A DNA stretch of 35,563 nucleotides from Psychrobacter sp. PG1 (GTDB taxonomy: Bacteria; Pseudomonadota; Gammaproteobacteria; Pseudomonadales; Moraxellaceae). The position numbers were made by a program, and so were the translations under genes. The stretch spans positions 1 to 35,563 of the forward strand of contig NZ_JABUZG010000065.1 of the NCBI RefSeq assembly GCF_014897815.1, given 5' to 3'. The stretch's first letter is position 1; the number at the start of each line of letters is the position of its first letter. Shown here piece by piece: positions 1 through 7,991 of this stretch. The notes under the pieces were generated by a model, which worked only from the letters and a program-made list of their open reading frames with translations, did no database searches and was not told the DNA's origin.

Positions 1-183
1 TCGTACTTGGGCGCAACTTTAATTATTGGGATTGGTATTATCTATTCTTTGTATATCATTGTTATCTCTATTTTTTATCCCCATAAATATAACGTTTCTT
101 TTAAAGTTTACGTATTTTTAAAACGTTACATAAAATACCAATGTTGCTATCTATTGTTGTTATCCATGGCTGAATCTTTATGA
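1..183 (+). CDS. C-terminal end of a hydrophobic protein (partial, start outside window)
   Basis: Frame 1 is open from the first base to a TGA at 181-183. The first 30 or so codons encode a hydrophobic stretch rich in Ile, Leu, Gly and Tyr that looks like a membrane segment; the rest is basic and then hydrophobic again. The stop overlaps the ATG of the next gene as ATGA, and that next gene has no visible Shine-Dalgarno sequence, which fits translational coupling. A run of about 60 codons without a stop in AT-rich DNA is suggestive but could be chance. I cannot name the family; a membrane transporter tail is only a guess. Confidence 0.4.
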   Translation, partial: SYLGATLIIGIGIIYSLYIIVISIFYPHKYNVSFKVYVFLKRYIKYQCCYLLLLSMAESL

Positions 184-890
184 CTGACACCGCGCTGATT
201 ATCGATACCGAAACCGATCAAGGTCGTGATCCGCGTCCGATTCAAGTGGCGACTATTAATGCGATGACGGGTTTTGAGTGGATGAAGTATTTTAATAGTG
301 GTCGTTCGATATCACCAGTTGTCATTAGAGTTCATGGTATCACCGATGAGGATGTCGCTGGTCTTGAGCGCTTTGATTTAGAGGCGTTTGAGTTGCCGCA
401 TTATTTGATTGGTCATAATGTGCGCTTTGATTGGCGGGTTATTGGCAGTCCGTCTACTAAGTTGATATGTACGGTGCGGCTGGCGCGTGTGGCTTTTCCA
501 GAGTGGAGTGCTTATGGTCAGTCCAAATGTATCGAGCAATTATTAGGCAAAGAGGAAGCAAGCAGGATGACGATTGCCGCCCATGATGCGCTGGGTGATG
601 CGCGTATGTGTTATCTGCTTTATCAGGCGTGTTGTGAGCGCCTAGCCATCGCACCGACGGATTTTGCTGCTGTCCATGCTATCGCTAATAAAGCCAATCC
701 AGTGAGCAAAATGCCCTTTGGCAAACATAAAGGCACGCTGATTAAAGACGTGCCCATCAGCTACGTAAAATGGATGCTGGGTAATATCCATAATATGCAG
801 CCGTCGCTTTATTCTGCCTTAACCAAGTGTGTCAAAGTAGAACAGGTAGTAAACATGAAAGAATCAATAGACGAATCCGTAGTTAAATAG
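180..890 (+). CDS. DEDDh 3'-5' exonuclease with C-terminal DUF3820 domain
   Basis: This 236-residue protein has an N-terminal DnaQ/RNase T-type exonuclease domain. The acidic motif I is Asp9/Glu11 in the sequence IIDTETD, motif II includes Asp84 in HNVRFDW, and motif III is His135 with Asp140 (HDALGD), giving the DEDDh set of metal ligands. Residues from about 177 (MPFGKHKG, then DVP and YVKWM) match the short DUF3820 module often fused to such exonucleases. The expected activity is 3'-to-5' hydrolysis of single-stranded nucleic acid in the cytoplasm; the substrate is not deducible. The ATG overlaps the stop of an upstream frame and has no clear ribosome-binding site. The 3' end overlaps the convergent hydrolase gene by 8 bases. 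Confidence 0.88.
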   Translation: MTDTALIIDTETDQGRDPRPIQVATINAMTGFEWMKYFNSGRSISPVVIRVHGITDEDVAGLERFDLEAFELPHYLIGHNVRFDWRVIGSPSTKLICTVRLARVAFPEWSAYGQSKCIEQLLGKEEASRMTIAAHDALGDARMCYLLYQACCERLAIAPTDFAAVHAIANKANPVSKMPFGKHKGTLIKDVPISYVKWMLGNIHNMQPSLYSALTKCVKVEQVVNMKESIDESVVK

Positions 891-1788
891 GCTCTGAAGT
901 GTATTGATTCTTTAGCCAATCAACCGCCATTTGCCAAAGCTGCGGTGCTTTAGCGTTGGTTCTGCTACTAAAATAGCGCATATGACCGATGCTGTTTAGA
1001 CCAAAGTCTTTGGGATCTAAAAAGTGCTTTTCGACTGGCATTTTAGTAAAAACACGAATCATATCATCCATATTTTTGCTATTGGCAATGTCATCATCAC
1101 TAAACCCCAGCCATAATGATGGCATAGTAATGTCATCATAAAAGTGCGTTTGTATACTTTTGCCAAAGGCTGTTTTGATATAGCCTGCGCCATTACACCA
1201 TTCGCGCCACTGCCGAGACACGCCCCGTGGTAGCGGTTCGCCCATACCAATTTTATCTGACGGCGTGTACCCTAGCGTCAAGTTGGCGAGTGGAATGAAG
1301 GCATCCATAAACCCTATCGCTTTGAGTTTATAAGGCATGCTCATATTTTTAATACGACCTGATGAGCAGGCGACATTGAACACTGAAGCGAGCGCACTAT
1401 AATTTGGCATCAAACCTATCAGCTGACCGCCTGCACTATGACCAATTAAATGATAAGTGGCGGCGGAAAATTCATCTTGCAACGCATCAAGGACGGCTGG
1501 CATATCATGGCGACCCCAGCTAATCAGCGATGCATTGCATTTAGCCAATGCAGACGACAGCGATTCACCGATGCCTTCATTGTCAAAGGTTAGTACACCA
1601 AAGCCATTTTCTGCTAAGTGAGTGGCAAAATTGTGATAAAACTGGCGCTTGATACCCGTTGCTGGCGCGATCATAACCGCTTTTTTCACCTCATTTTTAG
1701 GGCGATAGACAGTCGCTGCCAATGCCTGATTGCGCTCAGTCATGATACTCAGTGAATAAATATCCGTCTGATACTGTTTATTTTCCAT
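883..1788 (-). CDS. alpha/beta hydrolase (predicted, COG4757-like)
   Basis: The 301-residue protein has the alpha/beta hydrolase nucleophile elbow GHSAG with Ser118. A DNEGIG turn follows strand 4 (around residue 69). Later, a SDDD segment could hold the catalytic Asp and an IGHMRYF segment the catalytic His. No signal peptide is visible, so it is probably cytoplasmic. The start is supported by AAGG about 8 bases upstream of the ATG. The overall pattern resembles predicted hydrolases of the COG4757 type, whose substrates are not known. It stands alone, facing the exonuclease gene tail to tail with an 8-base overlap of coding ends. Confidence 0.85.
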   Translation of the reverse strand: MENKQYQTDIYSLSIMTERNQALAATVYRPKNEVKKAVMIAPATGIKRQFYHNFATHLAENGFGVLTFDNEGIGESLSSALAKCNASLISWGRHDMPAVLDALQDEFSAATYHLIGHSAGGQLIGLMPNYSALASVFNVACSSGRIKNMSMPYKLKAIGFMDAFIPLANLTLGYTPSDKIGMGEPLPRGVSRQWREWCNGAGYIKTAFGKSIQTHFYDDITMPSLWLGFSDDDIANSKNMDDMIRVFTKMPVEKHFLDPKDFGLNSIGHMRYFSSRTNAKAPQLWQMAVDWLKNQYTSEPI

Positions 1789-2074
1789 GCTTTAACCTTC
1801 ATATTGTTAGGGTTGTATGCGGTGTGGAGTGGCTATTTATTTGCAATTATTTATCAATAATCTGCTCTTAAAATGTAGTCATTACGTAGTGATAAACCGC
1901 TTAAATTAGCTGATAACCACCTGATAGCATCGCTTATGTTAAGATAAATGCTGGCAAGCAAGGTGTTCAATTGTGACTTTCAAGTTCTATGCTATTTATC
2001 TTGGGTGGTATTATCCATCAGGGTTTTAACGAGTATTTAACAAAAACAATCGATATAAAAATTAAGGAAGCTAT

Positions 2075-2752
2075 ATGCAAATGAAAATTAACAATGACAC
2101 TTATGAAGTCATTACCAGTCAAGACATTACCAATATTGAAAAAGCAGTGGATAAATCAACGTTAATGATGCCGTTGGTAGCGGTTTATTGTGGTTCGCGT
2201 TTGGGTAATAATGAAGTCTACGAGCAGGCAGCCCGCGAGTTGGGTAGTGCGCTTGCTGACAATGGCATGGGTTTGGTCTACGGCGGCGCGAGCATCGGGC
2301 TGATGGGTGCCGTTGCAGATGAGGTGATTCAAGGCGGTGCGCAAGCGGTCGGTGTGATTCCAACCTTTATGCTCAAACATGAGATTGCTCATGAGCAGCT
2401 GACTCGCCTGCATTTGACAGATACCATGCACACTCGCAAAACCGTGATGGCGGAGTATGCAGATGCCTTTATTACCTTGCCGGGCGGGCTTGGTACTTTA
2501 GAGGAAATTATGGAAATCGCTACGTGGCGTCAGCTCTATCAACATGAAAAACCGATGATTATTTTGAATATCAATGGTTTCTACGATCGTATGATCGAGC
2601 ACTTAAAATATACGGCTGACCAAGGTTTTATGAAGCAAGAAGATCTGGAGCGTTTGGTGGTATGTAACACGATTAATGAAGCCATTGAGCTATTAAGAAC
2701 AGTCGTAAAAATAGACGATGCAGTCGATACCGAAAAAATGGCTGGTAATTAA
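2075..2752 (+). CDS. LOG-family protein (TIGR00730), nucleoside-5'-monophosphate phosphoribohydrolase
   Basis: Residues 136-144 carry the LOG signature PGGLGTLEE, and residues 118-122 the companion motif MHTRK; both form the nucleotide-binding and catalytic site of the lysine-decarboxylase-like Rossmann fold. Family members cleave the N-glycosidic bond of AMP or cytokinin riboside monophosphates, releasing free base and ribose 5-phosphate. Older annotations call them lysine decarboxylases, which is wrong. The core begins at about residue 33 (PLVAVYCGS), so there is an N-terminal extension of some 30 residues. AAGGAAG at 2064-2070 lies only 4 bases from the first ATG and 10 from a second ATG at 2081, so either may be used. 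A terminator follows at 2836. Confidence 0.88.
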   Translation: MQMKINNDTYEVITSQDITNIEKAVDKSTLMMPLVAVYCGSRLGNNEVYEQAARELGSALADNGMGLVYGGASIGLMGAVADEVIQGGAQAVGVIPTFMLKHEIAHEQLTRLHLTDTMHTRKTVMAEYADAFITLPGGLGTLEEIMEIATWRQLYQHEKPMIILNINGFYDRMIEHLKYTADQGFMKQEDLERLVVCNTINEAIELLRTVVKIDDAVDTEKMAGN

Positions 2753-2770
2753 GAGTACGTATTCTTATTT

Positions 2771-2834
2771 ATAAATGCTTTTATTTATAAATGTTTTTAT
2801 CTGTAAATGCTTTTATATATAAATGTTTCATCTA
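2771..2834. repeat. AT-rich tandem repeat, 16-bp period, four copies
   Basis: The heptamer ATAAATG (GTAAATG in the third copy) recurs at 2771, 2787, 2803 and 2819, an exact 16-bp spacing, each followed by a T-rich YTTTTAT-like stretch. A degenerate fifth copy starts near 2834. The array sits between the stop of the LOG-family gene and its terminator, so it is probably transcribed as 3' untranslated RNA. Confidence 0.85.
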
Positions 2835-2835
2835 T

Positions 2836-2881
2836 AAAAAAGGAGAGAAGGGCTGATCGTTAGCTATTCTCTCCTTTTTTT
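2836..2881. terminator. Rho-independent terminator, bidirectional
   Basis: AAAGGAGAGAA pairs with TTCTCTCCTTT around an 18-base loop, with A and T runs on the two sides. It lies between convergent genes (LOG protein ending at 2752, FAD oxidoreductase ending at 2906) and can serve both. Confidence 0.88.
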
Positions 2882-2905
2882 GTTCAATTTTTAATAGAAC
2901 GCTTT

Positions 2906-4534
2906 TTATATCTCAGTAGCACCTGCATCATTAGCCGTGTTGAAACCCTCTAAAGTTGTCCCGCCAATACCGTGATTCACATCAGCCATTGCGAATGGAA
3001 AGCCTCGTTGCTCAGCCAGTGTACGCGCGACTTCATCAATCGCCATGCTATCGTGTTTTGTTAAATACGCCCAATTATGAGCATAACGATTGCGGTTGGC
3101 TGGCGTGTCATGATCGATTAAGCCAAGTTCAGTCAATTCATCAACGATTTGATCGGCAGCAATCAAAGTTGATGATGCTTTGACGTTTTCCGCACGAGCA
3201 TAGCGAATATTAGAGTACAAGCTTACATCAGCCACTCGCAGCGTATCGTCTTCACCGGGAATTTGCTGCCCACCATATAGCGCGTTACCGACCGTACGTG
3301 CGCTATGGAAGGTCGGTACAAACTCCGCTACATAATCAATCGCTTGCTGACTACGCGCTTGTAACGGTGCTTTATCCCAGCCATCTTCGATGTAGTGCAT
3401 ATACTGCGGCGGCAGCTTAGGTTGGGCGCTGTCTTTGCTAGAGGCGACCAAGCCATCATCGAATAGCGTGATAAATTTGCTCATGCCATGTATTTGAAAA
3501 TAACCACCAGGGTAAGGTGTGAGTTGTGCCATGCCTTCTGGTGTGCCGCGACTGCCATAAACGATAATCTCTGGTATCTGTCCGCCGGTATTATCCCAGT
3601 GGGTAATATAAGACGATTTAAACTCGACCATACGCGTGACTTTGACCCCGACCATATCGTCGATGACGCCCGTACGAAAACCGCAAGCATTGATTAAATA
3701 ATCCACTTCGATAGATTCAGTTGTATTTTCAGTTGTATTTTTGGTCTCAGATTCAGTTGTAAGCTTAGTTTCAGAGCTGGCAGCTTGTTGATAATCAATA
3801 CGCCATTTAGTGACATGATGGTCAGCGTTTGAGCAATTTTCACAATCAACAGGCATGACTTGCTTAACCTGCGTATCGGTAAAGACGTGTGCATGCTCAT
3901 AATCTGCTAATGCCAATTGCGCAGAGGCCGCCAAGCGAAAAATATTCCAGCCATACTCTTGCACGACAATCAGTGGAAACTTGACTTTATTTAAGTCCAA
4001 ATACTTAGCTACTGGTATCATCCATTCATCAACCGACCACGGCACAGTGACTTGTTCACGTTTAGACAGCGCAATGAGTTGCTCATGACTATAAAGCTGA
4101 TAATAGTTTTCAGGTTCGCCCAACACTTTGTTATTAGCATCTTCGGCGATAAGCTTACGATACGCATCAGTCAAGATATTAAGACGTGGTAGCAAATCTT
4201 CTGGCAAGCCTTCATCGCGAGTTGGTACGGCAAATACTGTTGGGCGAACATCGATGGTATAAGGATAAAGGCGCAATATATCGATACATTGTTTGAGGAG
4301 AGCCACACAATCTTCATCAGGAATTTCGCGGTATAGATTGCCGCCAGCATGCAAGTGACACATCGGTGGACCATCAATCAGCGATTTGTTTTTTTCAAAT
4401 ACATAAGTTTCAAGCCCTAATGCCGCAAGGCGAATAGCAATGGTTGCTCCTGCCGTACCACCACCAAGAATACCGACGCGTTTGGCAGAGTGCGCTTGGT
4501 TTTTCACTGGGTTTTTAATGAAAGAGTGAGTCAT
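2906..4534 (-). CDS. FAD-dependent oxidoreductase (halogenase/lycopene-cyclase-like Rossmann fold)
   Basis: The 542-residue protein opens with an FAD-binding dinucleotide fold: GILGGGTAGA at residues 21-30 followed by a hydrophobic helix and an acidic end of strand 2 (VFEKN). The GGGTAG form is typical of the tryptophan-halogenase and related flavin monooxygenase group. However, the WxWxIP motif of flavin halogenases is not intact; the nearest match is DEWMIP. I therefore keep the general name. A conserved-looking LINACGFRTG segment near residue 285 resembles the second FAD contact. A Thr/Glu-rich low-complexity stretch around residues 253-275 appears inserted. AAGGAT lies about 13 bases before the ATG. 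Its substrate is unknown and its neighbours give no clue. Confidence 0.75.
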   Translation of the reverse strand: MTHSFIKNPVKNQAHSAKRVGILGGGTAGATIAIRLAALGLETYVFEKNKSLIDGPPMCHLHAGGNLYREIPDEDCVALLKQCIDILRLYPYTIDVRPTVFAVPTRDEGLPEDLLPRLNILTDAYRKLIAEDANNKVLGEPENYYQLYSHEQLIALSKREQVTVPWSVDEWMIPVAKYLDLNKVKFPLIVVQEYGWNIFRLAASAQLALADYEHAHVFTDTQVKQVMPVDCENCSNADHHVTKWRIDYQQAASSETKLTTESETKNTTENTTESIEVDYLINACGFRTGVIDDMVGVKVTRMVEFKSSYITHWDNTGGQIPEIIVYGSRGTPEGMAQLTPYPGGYFQIHGMSKFITLFDDGLVASSKDSAQPKLPPQYMHYIEDGWDKAPLQARSQQAIDYVAEFVPTFHSARTVGNALYGGQQIPGEDDTLRVADVSLYSNIRYARAENVKASSTLIAADQIVDELTELGLIDHDTPANRNRYAHNWAYLTKHDSMAIDEVARTLAEQRGFPFAMADVNHGIGGTTLEGFNTANDAGATEI

Positions 4535-5038
4535 TGTCGTTGTTATATCCTTAATAGCAGTTACAGCAGGTCATGCTCGGTGTATTTGTTAAATGTTTTA
4601 TTCTAAAATCTTATTTTAAAAAATTTGTCCTAATGGATGTTGTTCTAAGCCGTTTATAACTATTGATATGCGTGCAAAGGACGTCAAGTTCAATATGCAT
4701 ATGAAGCCGCAAGGGTCATATTTGTCATTGTGTAGTAATTCTTAATGTGTATAGAGTATTCTACGAAAAATGACAACCAATATGACGGCAAATACGTAAG
4801 TAGATACGTGAGTTTTGTCAATGAATGGCTATGCCAGTTTAACCAATTTGCAAATACATAAGCTTTTGTAAATTTATATAGGGATAGAAACGACTGCGCT
4901 GTTGCATATGCTATATTAAAACTGCTTGAAGTCAGCGATAAGTTTTTTTGCTGCTTAAATAGTCTGACGATGAGAAAAATCCAAATAGAAATTTATGATG
5001 ACAATCATAATCACAATCAAAATGACAAGGAAGTTATT
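4535..5038. other. Intergenic region with a large inverted repeat
   Basis: This 504-base gap separates two divergently read genes and must contain both their promoters, but I cannot assign a convincing sigma70 box. Its main structure is the inverted repeat at 4715-4786, listed separately. An ATG at 4970 in frame with the lipoprotein exists but is judged not to be the start. Confidence 0.6.
4715..4786. repeat. Imperfect inverted repeat, 15-base arms
   Basis: GTCATATT-TGTCATT at 4715-4729 is matched by AATGACA-ACC-AATATGAC at 4769-4786, that is 15 complementary bases with a 3-base bulge. The 39-base interior starts with GTAG and ends with CTAC, which can extend the stem. There is no T run, so it is not a standard terminator. 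Confidence 0.75.
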
Positions 5039-5473
5039 ATGAAACGTATGCTTATATTATCGGCTCTCACCGGTGTTTTAACGCTTACTGGTTGTACTAC
5101 GTTAAACAATGTATTCGGCAATGATGATTCTGGCATGCATGATGTACAAGCCACCAATAAAAATACCGCGCCAGTCGCGAGTAAAAACGGCATGTTAGTC
5201 GATGCAAGCAATCACATGACCTTATATACCTTTGATAAAGATGGGATGAACAAATCAGAGTGTGGTAGTGCCTGTCTAATTGCTTGGCCCGCATTTATGG
5301 CACCGAGTAATGCCAAAGCGTCAGGGCAGTTTGCAGCATTTCAACGCGAAGATGGCAAGTATCAATGGGCGGTAAATGGTAAACCGTTATATTTCTATGC
5401 CAATGATACAAAGGTGGGCGATAAAGATGGCGACAATAAACTGGGCGTTTGGCATATCATCAAAACTAAGTAA
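5039..5473 (+). CDS. Small lipoprotein with COG4315/PF03640-type repeats
   Basis: The 144-residue product has a lipoprotein signal peptide: MKRM, a hydrophobic core, and the lipobox LTGC with the modified Cys near residue 18. The mature part contains the pattern of the secreted repeat family PF03640: a LVDASNHMTLYTFDKD-like strand, then CGSACLIAWPAF, and later WAVNGKPLYFYANDTKVGD. The function of this family is unknown; it is exported and presumably membrane anchored here. I chose the ATG at 5039 rather than an upstream in-frame ATG at 4970 because AAGGAAG lies directly before it and because it gives a proper signal peptide. Confidence 0.85.
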   Translation: MKRMLILSALTGVLTLTGCTTLNNVFGNDDSGMHDVQATNKNTAPVASKNGMLVDASNHMTLYTFDKDGMNKSECGSACLIAWPAFMAPSNAKASGQFAAFQREDGKYQWAVNGKPLYFYANDTKVGDKDGDNKLGVWHIIKTK

Positions 5474-5514
5474 AGTAAGCCCATTATCTACCGAAATGAA
5501 AGACAATTAGCATC

Positions 5515-5546
5515 AAAAAAGCAGCCATCGTAATGGCTGCTTTTTT
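5515..5546. terminator. Rho-independent terminator (copy 1 of a near-identical pair)
   Basis: The stem GCAGCCAT/ATGGCTGC (5521-5528 and 5533-5540) has a 4-base loop and is flanked by A6 and T6, so it can act in both directions between the convergent lipoprotein and GNAT-like genes. An almost identical hairpin occurs at 6821-6854. Confidence 0.9.
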
Positions 5547-5583
5547 ATTGGCTTGAATGATTAGAATCGTAAAATAACGCAGA

Positions 5584-6672
5584 TCAAATATCTGCCAAAG
5601 CTTCAGCTTGTTCAGTCTCCAAGATAGTTTCTTTAGTAGGCTCTTTTCTATATAAAGGGAAAAAGTCGGAGCGTAAATCATTTTCGGTGAACCAGCTATC
5701 AGCGACTAATGCTGTGTATTTTTCTGGATTAACGATGAGTCTATAGGTTTTGAATAATAACTCTTGTGAGCTAAACCCTTTTTTATACTCGTATAAAGAA
5801 TCTAGATTAGAGCCTACACCGCCGCCAAGATGCAGTAATTTATAATGATTGGTTCGGCCCCAATCACGAGCCACATGGGTAATGAGTTTGGAAGGTTGTA
5901 GATGGGTATAGGCGTTGAGCGTGCCTCCGAGATGAAATTGCATAATGCCCGATTCTTTACAGATTGTGTAGATAGAGGAACCAATGGCTTTATTATCCTG
6001 ATAGGCAGTTATCAGTAGTATTCTGTCTTGCAAATTTTCGAGCAAATTAAAAAAGTAATCATCATCAAAGAAGTAGTACTGATCTGCCTTCACCTGCGCC
6101 ATCGTTTCTTTGTAAATATTGGAAAACATCACTGCATTGTCTCTGGTTAAACGCTCAATTTTTGTCACGACATCCATTTTTAAGGCTTTTTTAATGCCTC
6201 TACGATGACGATTTTGAGTCTCACTCCAGTGCTCCTCTTCAGATTTACCCAAGTCAGACATCAATGTCAATCCATGAGTGAGTGCTTTGCCGACCGTTGG
6301 TAGCCACTCTTTATTGATGATTGGATGCAGTCGCATGAATAAAGACACACAGCCTTTTGCTAAGAGAAAGCCCCTTACTTCTGCCAATATTATGTCTAAT
6401 TCGGCATCAGTGAGAGACTTATCCATGACAGGACCGCCGTAACCATAAGTAGAAGTCGCATCCCAATGCTCTGAGTCGAGTTCTCTTATAATGAGAGGTA
6501 AAAAGATTTTTTTATTGTTATAAGTGGCAATCACTCCTTGAGGAGTGCCTTTATCGACAATAGCTGACGCAGCAATCCAACCAGATAAGTGATAAATATC
6601 AAAGTGATAATCAGCGATGTTTTTATCCCAGTCTTTATTTATCTCGGCAAAGTCTACCTGTACTGTATCCAT
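5584..6672 (-). CDS. FemAB/GNAT-like acyltransferase (predicted)
   Basis: The 362-residue protein looks like a GNAT-superfamily member of the FemAB or BioF2-like (PF13480) kind. An N-terminal half leads to a RHRRGIKKAL segment near residue 155, and a C-terminal acetyltransferase-like half contains ITAYQDNKAIGSSIY and a FHLGG strand, ending with a LGGGVG-type glycine-rich turn. In this group the Fem-like members transfer aminoacyl groups to peptidoglycan precursors or modify polysaccharides, but nothing here identifies the acceptor. GGGAGC about 9 bases before the ATG supports the start. The gene is isolated, with the same terminator sequence both upstream and downstream of it. Confidence 0.7.
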   Translation of the reverse strand: MDTVQVDFAEINKDWDKNIADYHFDIYHLSGWIAASAIVDKGTPQGVIATYNNKKIFLPLIIRELDSEHWDATSTYGYGGPVMDKSLTDAELDIILAEVRGFLLAKGCVSLFMRLHPIINKEWLPTVGKALTHGLTLMSDLGKSEEEHWSETQNRHRRGIKKALKMDVVTKIERLTRDNAVMFSNIYKETMAQVKADQYYFFDDDYFFNLLENLQDRILLITAYQDNKAIGSSIYTICKESGIMQFHLGGTLNAYTHLQPSKLITHVARDWGRTNHYKLLHLGGGVGSNLDSLYEYKKGFSSQELLFKTYRLIVNPEKYTALVADSWFTENDLRSDFFPLYRKEPTKETILETEQAEALADI

Positions 6673-6820
6673 CTTTCTGCTCCCTCAGTGTTATGTTTTA
6701 TATTCGTAAATCCGTATATATGAATATAACAATAAAAACTGAGGTTAACAAGCAAATGGGAAGTATTTATGCGATTTATTGAATATATATAAATGTCGAG
6801 TTAGTTGATTCATTATTGTC

Positions 6821-6854
6821 AAAAAAGCAGCCATCATAATGGCTGCTTTTTTTT
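6821..6854. terminator. Rho-independent terminator (copy 2 of a near-identical pair)
   Basis: This hairpin has the same stem as the one at 5515 (GCAGCCAT/ATGGCTGC), here with loop CATA instead of CGTA, flanked by A6 and T8. It lies 47 bases beyond the stop of the leftward yceI gene and terminates it on the minus strand. On the plus strand no gene is seen that would use it. Confidence 0.85.
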
Positions 6855-6901
6855 AGAGTATGTAGAGGAAGTAGCGATTTGTGCTTGGCTAAAAATTAGA
6901 A

Positions 6902-7525
6902 TTATTTAGATTTTTTGTTGGTTTGCGCTTTTTTCTCTATCAACTCACCATCGATTTGGATCGGGACATTGGTGGTAATGCCATCTGCGAAAGCTGTCAT
7001 ACCATAGGCTGCGCGATCAATATTACCCGTTGCACGGAAGCCAATAACTGGCTCTTTGGTAAGAGGGCTGTTGGCGATTTTATTCAAAGTCACATCCAAA
7101 GTTAATGGTTTGGTTTGACCCAGCATAGTAAAGTCACCTGTGACCTTGGCTTGTTGCGGGTTTATAAATTTTACGCTGGTTGATTTAAAGGTCATGGTTG
7201 GATATTTGGCGACGTTAAAAAATTCAGCCTTTTTTAAATGCTCATCACGTGCATCCCAATTGGTGTCAATGCTATCGGTTGCAATGGTGAAGCTCATATT
7301 GGTTTTACTGGGTGCTTTAACATCGTAATTAACGACCCCTTTGACGTCGTTAAAATGACCCATGGTGGTCGAAAACCCTAAATGATTGACAGAAAATCCC
7401 ACACGGGTGTGCGAGTCGTCTAATTGCCATTGATTAGGCAATGCCGCACCTGCAACAGTGGTGAGTGCCAGTGCTGAGCTGATAAGCAGGGCTTTTGCGC
7501 TATTCTTCATAACAGTATTTATCAT
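6902..7525 (-). CDS. YceI-family periplasmic protein
   Basis: The 207-residue protein begins with a Sec signal peptide (basic MKNSAK, then a hydrophobic Ala/Leu stretch, probable cleavage after AGA near residue 27). The mature part has the YceI lipocalin-like barrel pattern: WQLDDSHTRVGFSVNHLGFSTTMG at the start, then a WDARDEHLKKAEFFNVAKYPTMTF block, then VTGDFTMLG and AYGMTAF. Members bind isoprenoid-type lipids such as polyprenyl quinones in the periplasm. AAGGAC 6 bases before the first ATG supports that start rather than the second Met. No cytochrome b561 gene, a frequent partner, is adjacent. Confidence 0.92.
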   Translation of the reverse strand: MINTVMKNSAKALLISSALALTTVAGAALPNQWQLDDSHTRVGFSVNHLGFSTTMGHFNDVKGVVNYDVKAPSKTNMSFTIATDSIDTNWDARDEHLKKAEFFNVAKYPTMTFKSTSVKFINPQQAKVTGDFTMLGQTKPLTLDVTLNKIANSPLTKEPVIGFRATGNIDRAAYGMTAFADGITTNVPIQIDGELIEKKAQTNKKSK

Positions 7526-7991
7526 TATATTGTCCTTACTGAGTGTTTATAAATAGTGGGTGCTTGATTAATGAGGCGAAATAAGACGGTATCCATCATC
7601 ATTAACAAATGATGAATATCAAAAATAAATTATTAAATAAATCTAAACTTAAAATGTATATTGGTTATTTTAATTAATTTAATATTATACTAACATACCG
7701 TATCCCTCTCAACAAAATAGAGATTTTGGTGACAACTTATCACATATATCACTCACAACTGCTGCTTGCGTCTAGCGATAAAAACCGTTAAAATCGCGGT
7801 TTGATTTTCCCGCTGGGGAAAGGCTAAGTGAGCAGAGGAATGGTGTTGGGTGCTGGAATAAGCCAGTGACGCAGCTGCCATACTTATCAATGTCCTTAGT
7901 GCCTCAGTTACGTATGTCATGACTTGTTTGACACATCGTCTAAGATGGTGTTCAAGAGTGCTATACATACATCGGACATAGAGAGTTTATT
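7526..7991. other. Intergenic region with dyads, between yceI and rpmE2
   Basis: This 466-base region holds the divergent promoters of yceI and the L31 gene. A perfect 8-bp dyad TCATCATT-AACA-AATGATGA lies at 7596-7615, about 70 bases upstream of the yceI start. Two GC-richer hairpins, AAACCG/CGGTTT near 7787-7803 and TTTCCC/GGGGAAA near 7805-7820, could form in an L31 leader transcript. An AT-rich stretch at 7620-7690 is promoter-like, but I could not pick a convincing -35/-10 pair. A minus-strand 71-codon frame inside it has no support as a gene. Confidence 0.6.

Noticed and set aside
2075..2752. Naming the LOG protein a lysine decarboxylase
   Set aside because: PGGLGTLEE proteins are nucleotide phosphoribohydrolases; the decarboxylase name is an old misannotation and no PLP site is present.
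2906..4534. Naming the FAD protein a tryptophan halogenase
   Set aside because: The WxWxIP motif is not intact and there is no natural-product cluster around it.
7671..7691. Possible Zur box (minus-strand ATGTTA-G-TATAAT-like) before rpmE2
   Set aside because: It matches only part of the Zur palindrome, lies 300 bases from the L31 start and nearer to yceI.
7753..7968. 71-codon minus-strand frame upstream of rpmE2
   Set aside because: No ribosome-binding site or domain; it overlaps hairpins and the likely rpmE2 leader.
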